A stretch of DNA of 64,000 nt from DATKYQ01 sp035528415 (lineage in GTDB: Bacteria > Myxococcota > B64-G9), in the NCBI GenBank assembly GCA_035528415.1, contig DATKYQ010000039.1, positions 1-64,000 of the forward strand, written 5' to 3'. A model generated the notes under the pieces. That model searched no databases and was not told the DNA's origin. It worked only from the letters and a program-made list of their open reading frames with translations. Shown here piece by piece: positions 40,192-50,000 of this stretch. Position numbers and translations under genes: made by a program. Within the stretch, counting starts at the first letter, position 1. Each line of letters opens with the position of its first letter.

Positions 40192-41940
40192 ATGCACATT
40201 CATCGAGTTTTACTTTTCATGGTTTTCACGGTGTTCGGCGTGGTTGCCTGCGGCGAGGAGACATCGCCCGACGCCAAGAACGAAGAGGCCGCGCCGGGCG
40301 GCAAGACCGATGACATCTACGGTGAGTGCCCCGTCAGGGAGATGCTGGCATGGGTCAACGATCCCGAAGTATCATACGAAGTTCTGCGCGAGGCCGGTGT
40401 GCATTCGCGGGCAGCGCGCAACATCATCAAGCACCGCGACGGCCCCGACGGGTTGGCGGGGACCGAAGACGACGACTATTTCGATGACGCCGAGGAAGTC
40501 GACGACGTCTACTACGTCGGCCCCAAGGCGTTCGAGCAACTGACCGCGGCGGTCAGCCAGCGCTGCGAGTATAACTCCGTAGTCGATGTCATCTTCTCGC
40601 CTCAACTTTACAACTCGAGTCACCTGGCGCGCGTTGCCGATCTGATCGACTCGGCCCAGAAGTCTATTGACGTAGCCATGTACTCCTTCAGCGATTACGG
40701 CATGCTCGACTCCCTTGAACGCGCGGTCAATCGGGGCGTGTCGGTGCGTTTCATCTTCGAGTCAGCCAACGCCGATCATAATGACCCCAAGGGCACCATG
40801 TCGGCCAGCCTCGAAGACCTGGGCATCGACGTGCGCTATGTGAACAAGATCATGCACCACAAGTTCGCCATCGTCGACGGGCCGCGCACTTCCACCATGG
40901 ACGCGCTGACCGGCGTCTTGGCCACCGGCTCGGGCAACTGGTCTTACTCGGCCGGCACCAAGTACGACGAGAACACCGTCTTCATCAAGGGCAACGACGA
41001 ACTGCTGCTTCGCTATCAGAAGGAGTTCAACTACTTGTGGGCCAATTCGCGCGATCTGGTCTGGAACCCGGGCCTGGCCTGGCTCGGCTCGAAGGAAATC
41101 AGCGACTACATGATCCCCGACACCTCCGTCGCGGACGCCGTTTTTACATCCTCGAACTTCAAGACCTCGGTAACATCCTACGGACCGACCTTCTCCGTTG
41201 TAAGCGGCCACAACACCGTATCCGACAGGCTGGTCGAGCTGATCCAGGGCGCACGGAAATCCATCCACATCGCCTCGGGTCACATGCGCTCGCGGCCGGT
41301 GGCCGAGGCGCTGATGGCCCGCTGGGCAGAGGATCCGTCGCTGGACATCCGCATCTATCTCGACGACCAGGAATACATTTCCGAATGGTACCAGGGCGAG
41401 CAGCAAACGGACTTCGAAGACTGCCTGACCGCGGCCGGCGACAGCGTAAGCAAAATACAAAAATGCACCGACAGCGGTTACTACTTCAGTTACCTGGTCC
41501 AGGCTGCTGGAATCCCGCTGCTTTTCAAGTTCTATTGCTACCGCTGGGATTACCACTACGCCGAGCAGATGCATCATAAGTACTTCATCATCGACGGGCG
41601 AGTGCTGGCTTCCGGCAGCTACAACCTCTCGGACAATGCCGAGCACAACACTGTCGAGAACGTCGCCATATACGATCGAGCGGCCTTCCCCGACCTGGTC
41701 GACTCCTTCGAAGACAACTTCGAAAAAATCTGGCAAACGGGCTTGTCCGAGGGATACTACCAGAGTCTAGTCGATCTGATCGAGAACACGACCAATCCCG
41801 TCCCGATTGTCTTCGACTCCATGGCGCTTGACTGGGATCAAGTGACCAACCTCAAGCGTCTAATCCTCGACAACTGTCCGGCGATTAACTCGCAAGACTA
41901 TCGCGACAACCCGCAGGATCATCTTACTTGTGAGCGCTGA
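40192..41940 (+). CDS. phospholipase D-superfamily lipoprotein
   Basis: 582 residues. Lipobox GVVAC. Residues about 45-125 contain a helix-hairpin-helix-like stretch (AARNIIKHRDGPDGLAGTEDD...VGPKAFEQLT). Two PLD/HKD catalytic motifs are intact: His222-x-Lys224...Asp229 (HHKFAIVDG) and His461-x-Lys463...Asp468 (HHKYFIIDG), each with its downstream GSGNWS / GSYNLSDNAEHN motif. The family transfers or hydrolyses phosphodiester bonds in lipids or DNA; the combination with a helix-hairpin-helix favours nucleic acid, the lipoprotein anchor favours an extracytoplasmic substrate. Good ribosome site AAAGGGGCC. It is divergent from tetR. Confidence 0.9.
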   Translation: MHIHRVLLFMVFTVFGVVACGEETSPDAKNEEAAPGGKTDDIYGECPVREMLAWVNDPEVSYEVLREAGVHSRAARNIIKHRDGPDGLAGTEDDDYFDDAEEVDDVYYVGPKAFEQLTAAVSQRCEYNSVVDVIFSPQLYNSSHLARVADLIDSAQKSIDVAMYSFSDYGMLDSLERAVNRGVSVRFIFESANADHNDPKGTMSASLEDLGIDVRYVNKIMHHKFAIVDGPRTSTMDALTGVLATGSGNWSYSAGTKYDENTVFIKGNDELLLRYQKEFNYLWANSRDLVWNPGLAWLGSKEISDYMIPDTSVADAVFTSSNFKTSVTSYGPTFSVVSGHNTVSDRLVELIQGARKSIHIASGHMRSRPVAEALMARWAEDPSLDIRIYLDDQEYISEWYQGEQQTDFEDCLTAAGDSVSKIQKCTDSGYYFSYLVQAAGIPLLFKFYCYRWDYHYAEQMHHKYFIIDGRVLASGSYNLSDNAEHNTVENVAIYDRAAFPDLVDSFEDNFEKIWQTGLSEGYYQSLVDLIENTTNPVPIVFDSMALDWDQVTNLKRLILDNCPAINSQDYRDNPQDHLTCER

Positions 41941-43141
41941 TCTTCCTGCGAGGTGCGTTTTGACGAAAGTCAAACAAGGCAGCCTGAAAAATACCGGGCC
42001 ACGGGTGCTGGTTGTCGACGACGACGCCAACCTGCGGCGTTTTCTACAGTCGGCTTTGGCCCGGCTGGGGTTCGAGGTCATTACGGCCGAAAGCGGCGCC
42101 GGCGCCATCGCCATGGCCGAAAAGACCGGTTTTGACGCCTGTCTCACCGACCTCAAGCTGCCCGGCATGCCCGGCGAGGAGATCATCGGCGCGCTTTTGA
42201 AGATCGATCCAGGCCTCGACATCATCGTCATGACCGGTTACGCATCCATCGATTCAGCCATAGCCTGCATGAAGGCCGGCGCCCATGACTACCTGCAGAA
42301 GCCTGTGGACATGAACAGGCTCGAGATCATTCTCAGGCGAGCGGTCGAGAAGAAAATGCTGGAACGAAAGCTCGAAGAGATTGTGAAAACCCGCGATTGC
42401 CTGGTACGTAGCGAGAAACTCTCGCTGGCCGGGAAGTTCGCGGGCGCAATACTTCACGAGATGAATAATCCGCTGTCATTCGTCATTTCCAACATGAAGA
42501 TGGTTCGTGAAAGCCTCAGGGAAGTCTCAGGCCGGCAGGTATCCGGCGGCGATGAGATCCTCGAAGATATCTTCGCCGGTATCGACGAAAGCATCACGGG
42601 CGCCGAGCGCATCTCGGAATTGCTTTCCGGCCTTTCGCGAGTCTCGATGCAGCCGCTCGGCGAAGACAGTCGACTGGTCGACCTGAACCGCTTCGTGGCC
42701 CTGTGGTATGACGATATCGTGACCAGGGGTTACCCCGGCGCGGGAGATGTGTGTCTCAAGAATGGTCAGGATCTGCAGCAGGCGCGTGTCGCGCCCTCAA
42801 ACCTGATGACTGCGCTGAGTAATATCCTGACTTTCCTGCAACGGGCCCATTCCCGGAAAGCCGCCGAGACCGGCCCGCGCTTCGACGTTACGGTAGCCGC
42901 CGGCGAAGGACCGCCGTCGATCGAGATCAGGGACGATTCGCTCAGGCTTCCAGAGGAAGAAAGGCTTACTATCTTCGATCCGCGGATCGACCTGGATAAA
43001 GAGGGCGGGACGACCCTGCGCATGGACATAGGCCTGGCCATCGCCAATCAGATCGCGGCCAGCCAGCAGGCCGAGTTGCTCTTCGAGTCCGATGCTACGG
43101 GAACCTCGTTTCGCATCGTTTTTCCGCAGCCCTTAGTGTGA
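41930..43141 (+). CDS. hybrid receiver domain plus histidine-kinase-like protein
   Basis: 403 residues from a GTG at 41930; a TTG at 41960 with GAGG upstream is a good alternative. Residues about 25-140 are a receiver domain with the phospho-acceptor Asp74 (CLTDLKLPG), the acidic pocket (VVDDDAN) and Lys124 (LQKP). Residues about 150-200 are a DHp helix with the phospho-His176 in 'GAILHEMNNP'. The C-terminal ATPase part is degenerate: only a weak 'MDIGLAIANQI' remains, and the N box and clear G2 box are not seen. Probably a modified two-component protein, possibly a phosphotransfer or sensor partner rather than an active kinase. Convergent overlap of 9 bp with the PilZ-Hsp70 gene. Confidence 0.8.
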   Translation: MSADLPARCVLTKVKQGSLKNTGPRVLVVDDDANLRRFLQSALARLGFEVITAESGAGAIAMAEKTGFDACLTDLKLPGMPGEEIIGALLKIDPGLDIIVMTGYASIDSAIACMKAGAHDYLQKPVDMNRLEIILRRAVEKKMLERKLEEIVKTRDCLVRSEKLSLAGKFAGAILHEMNNPLSFVISNMKMVRESLREVSGRQVSGGDEILEDIFAGIDESITGAERISELLSGLSRVSMQPLGEDSRLVDLNRFVALWYDDIVTRGYPGAGDVCLKNGQDLQQARVAPSNLMTALSNILTFLQRAHSRKAAETGPRFDVTVAAGEGPPSIEIRDDSLRLPEEERLTIFDPRIDLDKEGGTTLRMDIGLAIANQIAASQQAELLFESDATGTSFRIVFPQPLV

Positions 43142-45463
43142 AGAGCGGCTGAAAAGTCTTTTCAGGAAGGAAAAGAAGCCGCCCAACTTGCCGACCTTGC
43201 GGTGCGCGCCGGAGGGCGCGCCTAAGGGCGCGCCGCCTTGTTTCTCGACGACCTGTCGTTCCGGGCGGGCCGACACGGGAGGCGGGGTCGGGAAAATGGA
43301 TTCCAGATCTGGATGGGAATCCGTAGACCAGGCGTCTGCGGCCGGCGGCGGTAGCTCGCCTGACTTTGCCGCAGCGGTCGGCGGCAGTGCAATCTCCGGC
43401 TGTGTCGTATCCATATCTTGCCCGGCAGATAACGGCAGCGGGTCCGCCCCTTCGAGATCCGGCACATCCGAGTTTCCCAGACCGAGCTTATTTCTGAGCG
43501 ACTCCGGCGTGTCCTGGGTGGTCATGATCACCTCGGCCAGTTCGCCCGCCTGGCGATCTGCGGCAGTCACCGTCAACAGGCACTCCGAGCTTAGTCTGAA
43601 GGTCACGTCGATTGTCCGGCTGCCGGGAGGCCCCGGGGGAATGCCGCGCACGTGAACCGTACCGAGATACTCGTTCTCGTCTACCTTGAGGCTTTCGCCC
43701 TGGTAGACCGGCAGGTGGATCTCGATCTGATTTTCGGCGAAAGTTCGCATCTCGAAGGTGCGCGCGATGGGAACCCGCGCGCCGGCCTCGATCAGGCTGG
43801 TGAAGCTTCCGCCGGGCACGCCCACGCCGATGGTTATAGGCAGAACGTCAACCAGCACCAAAGCGTCCAGAGAGTCCATCGAATCGGCCATTAAAGCGGC
43901 CCCAATGGCTACCGACTCGTCGGGATGAACTCCCTTGATCGGCTGTTTGCCGAAATGATCTTCGATCATGCTCCAGATCATCGGCATACGCGTCTGCCCG
44001 CCGACCAGGAGAATGGCGTCGATGTCCTCTCTGGCAAGCCCGGCCTTGATCAGCACCTCGTCGCAGACGTCCAGCGTGCGCTTGACCATCGGTCTGACCA
44101 GATCCTCGAGTTGTTCACGCGTAACCTTGACTTGCAGATCGACCGGCTTGCCGTCGACCGTGCCGATGAACGGCAGGCGCACCTCGTACTCCGAGCGCGC
44201 GCTCAGCGCGCACTTGGCGAACTCGGCACCCTGCAGGGCCCGCAGCAACGCTATGCGCTCCATCTGGGGAAGTTTGCCCAACTGAAGCTGGAACTCGATC
44301 ACGATGTGATCCATCAACTGTGCGTCGAAATCCACGCCGCCCAGGAAAGTGTCGCCGCCGGTGGCCAGAACCTCGTAGACGTTTGCATAAACGTGCAACA
44401 CGGAAACGTCGAAGGTTCCGCCGCCCAAGTCGTAGACCAGCAGGCGTTGCTCTCCATGGTGCCTTAACCCATAGGCCAGCGCAGCGGCTGTCGGCTCGTT
44501 GAGGATTCTCTCGACGTGCAGTCCGGCAAGCTGCCCGGCTTCGCGAATCGCCGAGCGCTGGTTCTCGTTGTAGTAGGCGGGAACGGTGATCACCGCCCGC
44601 ATGATCACTTTTCCCAGGTATTCCTGGGCCACGTCGCGGATCTCGTTTAAAATAAGCGAGGAAACCTTTTCCAGGCTCAATATCTGGCCCTCGATGTTCA
44701 CCGCCGCGTGACCGTCACGGCCCGGCACTATCTCGTAGTGGAACCTGTCGCGAACCTGCCTCACGATCGGTGACTCGTAGGGCCTGCCGACCAGGCGCTT
44801 GCTTCCGTAGACTGTTTTTTTGGGGTTGATCTCCATCTGGGCCTTGGCCGCGCTACCCACGACCGTCTGGCCCATGGGATCGATGGCCACTACAGATGGA
44901 ATTGTCTGGTGTCCCCTGCGCGAGGGGATGATGAACGGCTTGCCATCCTTGACAATGGCACAGCAGGTATTCGTGGTGCCCAAATCGATTCCCAGCACAA
45001 TTCCCTTGGGGGCCGCGACCTGGGCCGGCTCATGGCCCGAATCGCCGCTATCCTCGGAGACCAGTTCTATGTTGCGCAGCATCTGGACAATGCTCTGGCG
45101 ATCTACGGACACCGCGCTGATCGGTTGATCCCGCGTCTGGGCTCGCTCGAACATGCGCCTGAATAACCCCCGCGAAACAGGATCCATGGCCGCAATTCGC
45201 ACCGCCGTTCCCGTCCTGCCCTGAAGCGGCTCGCTGATGACACCGGCCGCCTTGAAAACCGGCCTTTCATCCTTCAGCCGCACCTCCAGGCGCACCTTGG
45301 TACCGACCGGGTACATGTCCGGCTTGGGCAACACGAAGGTGTCTGCCTCGACACAGGCCGCGTAACGCTCGACGAAATCGGAAACACCCTGGCAAGGAGA
45401 GCGCAGCAGGATATTCTTGCCGGTCTCGAGCCTGCGGATCGTCTTCGGTTCGCCTTCAGTCAC
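43133..45463 (-). CDS. PilZ-like domain fused to an Hsp70 (DnaK-type) chaperone
   Basis: 776 residues. Residues about 15-110 form a PilZ-like beta domain, of the type seen at the N-terminus of many myxobacterial regulators. Residues 154-670 are Hsp70: nucleotide-binding motifs GIDLGTTNT, VYDLGGGTFD, ILLVGGQTRMP, and a substrate-binding region ('DVLPITIGVGVPGG', 'QGESLKVDENEYLG'). The C-terminus is a Pro/Ala/Ser-rich tail ending FLKRLFSRSSH. The fusion suggests a signal-regulated, non-housekeeping chaperone; whether it binds c-di-GMP is not testable here. The start is GTG. Convergent with the hybrid kinase gene. Confidence 0.9.
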   Translation of the reverse strand: MTEGEPKTIRRLETGKNILLRSPCQGVSDFVERYAACVEADTFVLPKPDMYPVGTKVRLEVRLKDERPVFKAAGVISEPLQGRTGTAVRIAAMDPVSRGLFRRMFERAQTRDQPISAVSVDRQSIVQMLRNIELVSEDSGDSGHEPAQVAAPKGIVLGIDLGTTNTCCAIVKDGKPFIIPSRRGHQTIPSVVAIDPMGQTVVGSAAKAQMEINPKKTVYGSKRLVGRPYESPIVRQVRDRFHYEIVPGRDGHAAVNIEGQILSLEKVSSLILNEIRDVAQEYLGKVIMRAVITVPAYYNENQRSAIREAGQLAGLHVERILNEPTAAALAYGLRHHGEQRLLVYDLGGGTFDVSVLHVYANVYEVLATGGDTFLGGVDFDAQLMDHIVIEFQLQLGKLPQMERIALLRALQGAEFAKCALSARSEYEVRLPFIGTVDGKPVDLQVKVTREQLEDLVRPMVKRTLDVCDEVLIKAGLAREDIDAILLVGGQTRMPMIWSMIEDHFGKQPIKGVHPDESVAIGAALMADSMDSLDALVLVDVLPITIGVGVPGGSFTSLIEAGARVPIARTFEMRTFAENQIEIHLPVYQGESLKVDENEYLGTVHVRGIPPGPPGSRTIDVTFRLSSECLLTVTAADRQAGELAEVIMTTQDTPESLRNKLGLGNSDVPDLEGADPLPLSAGQDMDTTQPEIALPPTAAAKSGELPPPAADAWSTDSHPDLESIFPTPPPVSARPERQVVEKQGGAPLGAPSGAHRKVGKLGGFFSFLKRLFSRSSH

Positions 45464-45562
45464 GCCGCCGGCTCTCTTTCAATTGAGATGATATTCGCTT
45501 AGCCACTACCCAATCAGGTATAGAAAGTCAACCAAGATCGTTTCAAACCTCATTCGCTGCCA

Positions 45563-45781
45563 TCACCACCAGCGCCCGCGTTGCTGGTAGGTCTGGATAA
45601 AGTGCTCGATGGAGCGATTATAGGTTCGTTCGACATCGTCTGGAAACATGCAGGCCGGCAACTCGCCCTGGCGCCAGTGAAAAGTGAGACAGTCGCAGCA
45701 GACCCCCTTGCGACTGCAGGGCTCGTAGCTGCAGTTGCAGCGCTCAAGGTTTCTCTCCTGCGTGCATTCTCGCTTGGCCAT
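45563..45781 (-). CDS. small DUF6485-like cysteine protein
   Basis: 72 residues. It starts MAKRECTQERNLERCNC and continues with 'SRKGVCCDCLTFHWRQGELPACMFPDDVERTYNRSIEHF', a Cys pattern matching DUF6485-type small proteins. Cys residues likely bind zinc. Ribosome site CAGGAAAG. It lies 12 bp downstream of the HEAT lipoprotein gene, so co-transcribed with it. Function of the family is unknown. Confidence 0.8.
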   Translation of the reverse strand: MAKRECTQERNLERCNCSYEPCSRKGVCCDCLTFHWRQGELPACMFPDDVERTYNRSIEHFIQTYQQRGRWW

Positions 45782-45793
45782 AAACTTTCCTGA

Positions 45794-46933
45794 CTACTTC
45801 GGGTTGGGAGGAAAACCCGAGATGATCGTGCCCCCACCGCATTTTCCGAGCTGGACGGTCCCGGTTTGTGCCTTGCCACCCAGTTGCACGCTGACGGTGG
45901 CGCTCTTCTTGTCCTTCGAGATCTCGAGTTTCCAGCCCGGCCCGCCGAATGCACCCTTTGTCAGCATCTCGGGCAAAGCATCGTCGTAGGCCGCCAGGCG
46001 AAACGAGAAGGCCCAGGTCAACTCCTCATAGATCCTAACGGCATCGCCGTCCTTGCCGGCCGCCAAGGCCTCCTTGAATTGCTTGCCATGCTCGCCCAGA
46101 AAGTCGGCCAATTCTCCTTCCGCGACGCCACAGGGGCGCACAACCCGCTGTTTGTCGGCGCCGCCCAGGGCGGCAGTCAGCTTCGCCGGCCCATCCTCGA
46201 CCGACATTTTCAGATTGCCCTGCGATAGTTTCCACTTCTCGTCTTTCTTTTCGAAGACGAAGGCCACGATGTCATCGTCGACAATCTTGCCGCCCTTGAC
46301 TGCCGGCCAGACGATGGCCGCACGCTTGTCCTCCCTGACCACCTCGGCAATCATCCCGAAGGCCAAACCGCCGGCGGCGAGCTGCTCACCAACGGCCGCA
46401 CGCAGTTCGAAAGAAACCTTCCGGCCGACCTCGAGGCCCGGGACATCTTTCTTGGGAGCAGGCTTTGGGGGCTTGAGCTTCGAAAGGCCCGCCCGGGCGG
46501 CCTCGCGCACGTCGGCGTCCTCGTCGCGCAGGCGTTTTTTGAATTCCTGCAGTACGCCCTCGGCCCGCGGATCGATATTCGCAAGCGCTTTCAGGATCTC
46601 CGTCCTGATAACGGCCACCTTTTCCACCTTCATCCGCTTGAGCAACTCGGGAACCATCTTCAGGGCCGGCGCGCCCATCTTACCCAGCGTGGCCACAGCG
46701 CCGAGGCGCAGGGCCGGATCGGGCGCGGGCAGGTTACGCAGCAGGTAAGGCAGCGCCGGCTCGCCCAGCCGCGCCACGGCTTCCTCGGCCTGGGTCTGCA
46801 CGGCCCAATCCTCGTGCCTGAACAAGGCAATCCAGTCACCGACCTTCTTGCCGTCAATCTCAGGAGTGTTGCTGCAGGCTGCGCCCGAGATGCAAATAAA
46901 CGCCGCGAAGAACACCGCTATAGCCCGTCGCAT
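45794..46933 (-). CDS. HEAT-repeat lipoprotein
   Basis: 379 residues. The lipobox is SGAAC. Residues about 25-165 are three or four HEAT-like helical repeats ('ALPYLLRNLPAPDPALRLGAVATLGKMG'), a protein-binding scaffold. The rest is a less regular beta/alpha region with no family recognised. GAGGAGG ribosome site. Followed by the small DUF6485 gene on the same strand. The protein is probably periplasmic and binds a partner; the identity is unknown. Confidence 0.82.
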   Translation of the reverse strand: MRRAIAVFFAAFICISGAACSNTPEIDGKKVGDWIALFRHEDWAVQTQAEEAVARLGEPALPYLLRNLPAPDPALRLGAVATLGKMGAPALKMVPELLKRMKVEKVAVIRTEILKALANIDPRAEGVLQEFKKRLRDEDADVREAARAGLSKLKPPKPAPKKDVPGLEVGRKVSFELRAAVGEQLAAGGLAFGMIAEVVREDKRAAIVWPAVKGGKIVDDDIVAFVFEKKDEKWKLSQGNLKMSVEDGPAKLTAALGGADKQRVVRPCGVAEGELADFLGEHGKQFKEALAAGKDGDAVRIYEELTWAFSFRLAAYDDALPEMLTKGAFGGPGWKLEISKDKKSATVSVQLGGKAQTGTVQLGKCGGGTIISGFPPNPK

Positions 46934-46987
46934 GTCAGACCTCCTCTATCCGCGGACAGTTTATTGAGTACCCGGCCAGAGATCAAC

Positions 46988-47008
46988 CCCGAAAGAACGT
47001 CCCTATTA
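46988..47008 (+). repeat. GGGACG-type intergenic motif
   Basis: CCCCGAAAGAACGTCCCTATT: contains the reverse complement of AATAGGGACGTTC, related to the other GGGACG motifs in this window. In the spacer between the HEAT lipoprotein and the giant Ig-like protein. Confidence 0.4.
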
Positions 47009-47014
47009 TTCCCC

Positions 47015-50000
47015 TTACTGGGTGGTGAACGAAGCGCCCACGTCCGCGACCAACGGCGTTGCGCCGAAGTCGGCCACACCGGTGGTTATCACCAGGTCGT
47101 ATACGCTGGCCGCACCTAGATCGCCATAGGGGCTGAAGATCACCTCTTCAGGCGTCGCGCCGGGTTCGATGCAACCGAACACCTCGCTGCCGGCGGCCTG
47201 GTCCCAGAGTTGAATCGTTCCGCTGCCGTTGACCGTGCTGCCCTGCAGTGTGGACGGGTCGACCTGCTCGCTGAAGGTAATCGTAATGTCCGAGGTGACC
47301 GGCACGTTGACGTCGCTGTCGGCCGGGCTGGTCGCCAGCACCGCCGGCGGTACGGACTCTACCGTGAATGAAACCGTGACGTCGGCGCCCAGGGCGTTGC
47401 CGGCCATGTCGGTCACGGCCGCGCCTAAGGTGGCGCTACAGGCGGCGGCGCCGGCCAGCGGCAGAAGCGTTTCGAAGAAGGCTGTCGTGCCCTGAACAGA
47501 GATGTTCCCGGCCACCGGGTTGCCGTCGCATACGAGTGTGAAGGTCGCCGGTCCCACCGAGGCCGGGTCGACGTTCTCATCGAAAGTTGCCGAGATCGCA
47601 GTTCGCGACCAGACATCGGCGCGGCCGTCGGCAGGGAGATCCGGCCCGGCCATGGCGTCTATGTGAATGTCCGTCACAGCCAGCGTAGGGGCAACGCTCT
47701 CCCCGACATAGTCGACCACCAGGTCGGGATCACCGTTGGCCACGCCGTAGATGTTGGAGAACTGGCTCTGGCGCAGGATGAGTTGGTAACCGCAGCCCGA
47801 GCGCAGCAGGTTGCCGGCCCTGATCAGCACCGAGTCGGGCTGGGCTGCCGCCCCTATGACGTAGTCGTTCGAGCTGGAGATCGCCTCGCTGGGACAGCCC
47901 GCGGGAACGCCGGTTCCCATGAAGCCGATGGTGTAGCGGTTGAAGGTCGGCGGCAACATGCGATCGCGCAGGTTGCCTCCCACTCCCGGCATGCTCAGTA
48001 CGAACAGCTGATCGCCGAGCACCGCGCTCGCCGCCGCCGGGCTGACGTCCCCCGCCGCTACAGGATCCGGGATGCGTGCGTTGACCGCGGGCGTGTTCCC
48101 CACCGTCGGGTAGTTGATCGCGGCAGGGGCGCCCAGGGGGTTGCCCCTGAAGTCCATCACGCCCTGGGTAACGTTGACGGTCACGTCGTGGCCCGAAAGA
48201 TAGGTGGGAACCACCTGCAGGATGCAGCTATCCGGATCGCCGCTGTTGGTGGCGACAACTCCCTGCAACGTCGCTCCGTCTGTGTTGTCCACGGCGAAGA
48301 TGTTGGCCTCGGTAAGCGACGGGAAATATATATCGCGGCTGAAGACCACCGGCGCCATGGCCGTCGGGTAAGTGTTCTCGCCGAGCGGCGGCGAGATGGT
48401 GGCGTAGGTCGGCGGGCTTGTATGAAAGGCCGCCTCGAAGTCGGCATCCAGGTACGAGCCGTCGGCCAGTGTTACACCGCCGTAGCCGCCCGCGAGCACC
48501 AGCTTGTAGTCGGCATCGAAGCCAAGGATCGCATCGGGAGTGACGATCGCCTCGAACAGGTCGGCGGACGCCGAGACCGTGGCGCCGACCGGCGTACCGC
48601 TGGCGTCCAGCACCCGTAGCCGGGTTGAATCCAGCGTGGCCGGATCGAGCTCGGCCGCAAATTCTACGTGGAACGCGCAGTTGACCGGCAGGTCGCTTCC
48701 GCCGGCCAAGGGATCGACCGTGACCACCGTGTTCTGGCCGTAGGCTCCCAGCACCTGCGGCGGCCCGCCGGTCGTAAACGTCCAGGCGTAGCCGCCTACC
48801 AGGGTCACCGAGCCGTCCGCGTTAGTGATGCTGTCAGCCAACATGGCTTGGTAGGATGTATTGTAGAGTAGCGGGCGCGCATCGGGATGGCAATCCCAGA
48901 ACTCGGGGGCAATCACCAGGCAGACCTTGTTATTGGTGTAGGTTCCAGTGGCGTCCGGCTCGAGGGTGAAGGGATCGACGCCTTCATAAGTGAAACCCGA
49001 GACGGGCACGGCCTGCGTCCCGAAATCATCGTCGAAGGTCAGGCCGAAGGACGACGTCGTGATGGTGGTTGGGTCGATGTCCTCGAGGAAGACGGCGCAT
49101 ACCTCGGTGGTCACCTGCACACCGCTGTCTCCGTCATGGGGGATGGTGCCCGCCAGCAGCATGTTGATACCGGTCGTGAAGTTCGAGACGAAATTGGCCA
49201 CCATGATGCTGGCCCCGTAGCGCCCGCGCACGCCGGTCAGGCCGCCGCGCACGCCGAAGGTATACTGCAGCCCGCCGGTTAGATCGGCCACGGTGTCGAA
49301 GACCGCCGTGAAGCTGTTTGAGTCGTAGGAGAGCAAGTCGAGCGCCACCCGCGTGTTGACGTCGCTGGTCGCGCCCGGGTTGAGCCAGACGGTGACGTTT
49401 GACGGGTCGGGATCGCAAAAGCCGGCGTTTACGTTGCCGCACAAGACGCCGCCAGGGCAGTCGCCGTCGGCGGCGCAGGGCCGCGCGTCGGCGTAGGTCA
49501 CCAGCGTCGACTGTAATATGTCCTGGTTGAAGATGACCGCGACGTTGCTGGCCACCGGCACGTTCTGGGCGCCGTCCCCGGGCACGACCTGGGTCACTTC
49601 GATCGGCGGCACCGGGATGATATCGAAGCTCCAGACCACGTCGAAGGGCAGGTTCCCTCCGGCCGAGGTGGCGATTGCCGCGCGGATGCCGGTGGTCAGC
49701 CTGACCCGGATGGTGGCGTCGTAGATAAAATCTGACGGCGGATCGCAGGTCACCAGCGCGTCGCCGCTTCCGAACCCGTATGTCCCGTCGGGCACCCCGC
49801 AGGCTATCGGCAGCGGGTTCTGCGGATCGCTGATGTCTTCGACCACGAAGGTGGACGGATCGAGCGAGTTGCGATCGACCGCCTCGCTGAAGGTCACAAC
49901 AATGTTGGCGTCGGTGGTCACGTTATCCTGCGAGCCACCGGGCTGGGTGCTGACCACCAAAAGCGGCAGCGGGTCAATAGTCGAGAAGCTGAAGACGAAA

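Noticed and set aside
43133..43141. Fusion or frameshift between the hybrid kinase and the PilZ-Hsp70 gene
   Set aside because: They are on opposite strands and only overlap tail to tail by 9 bp.
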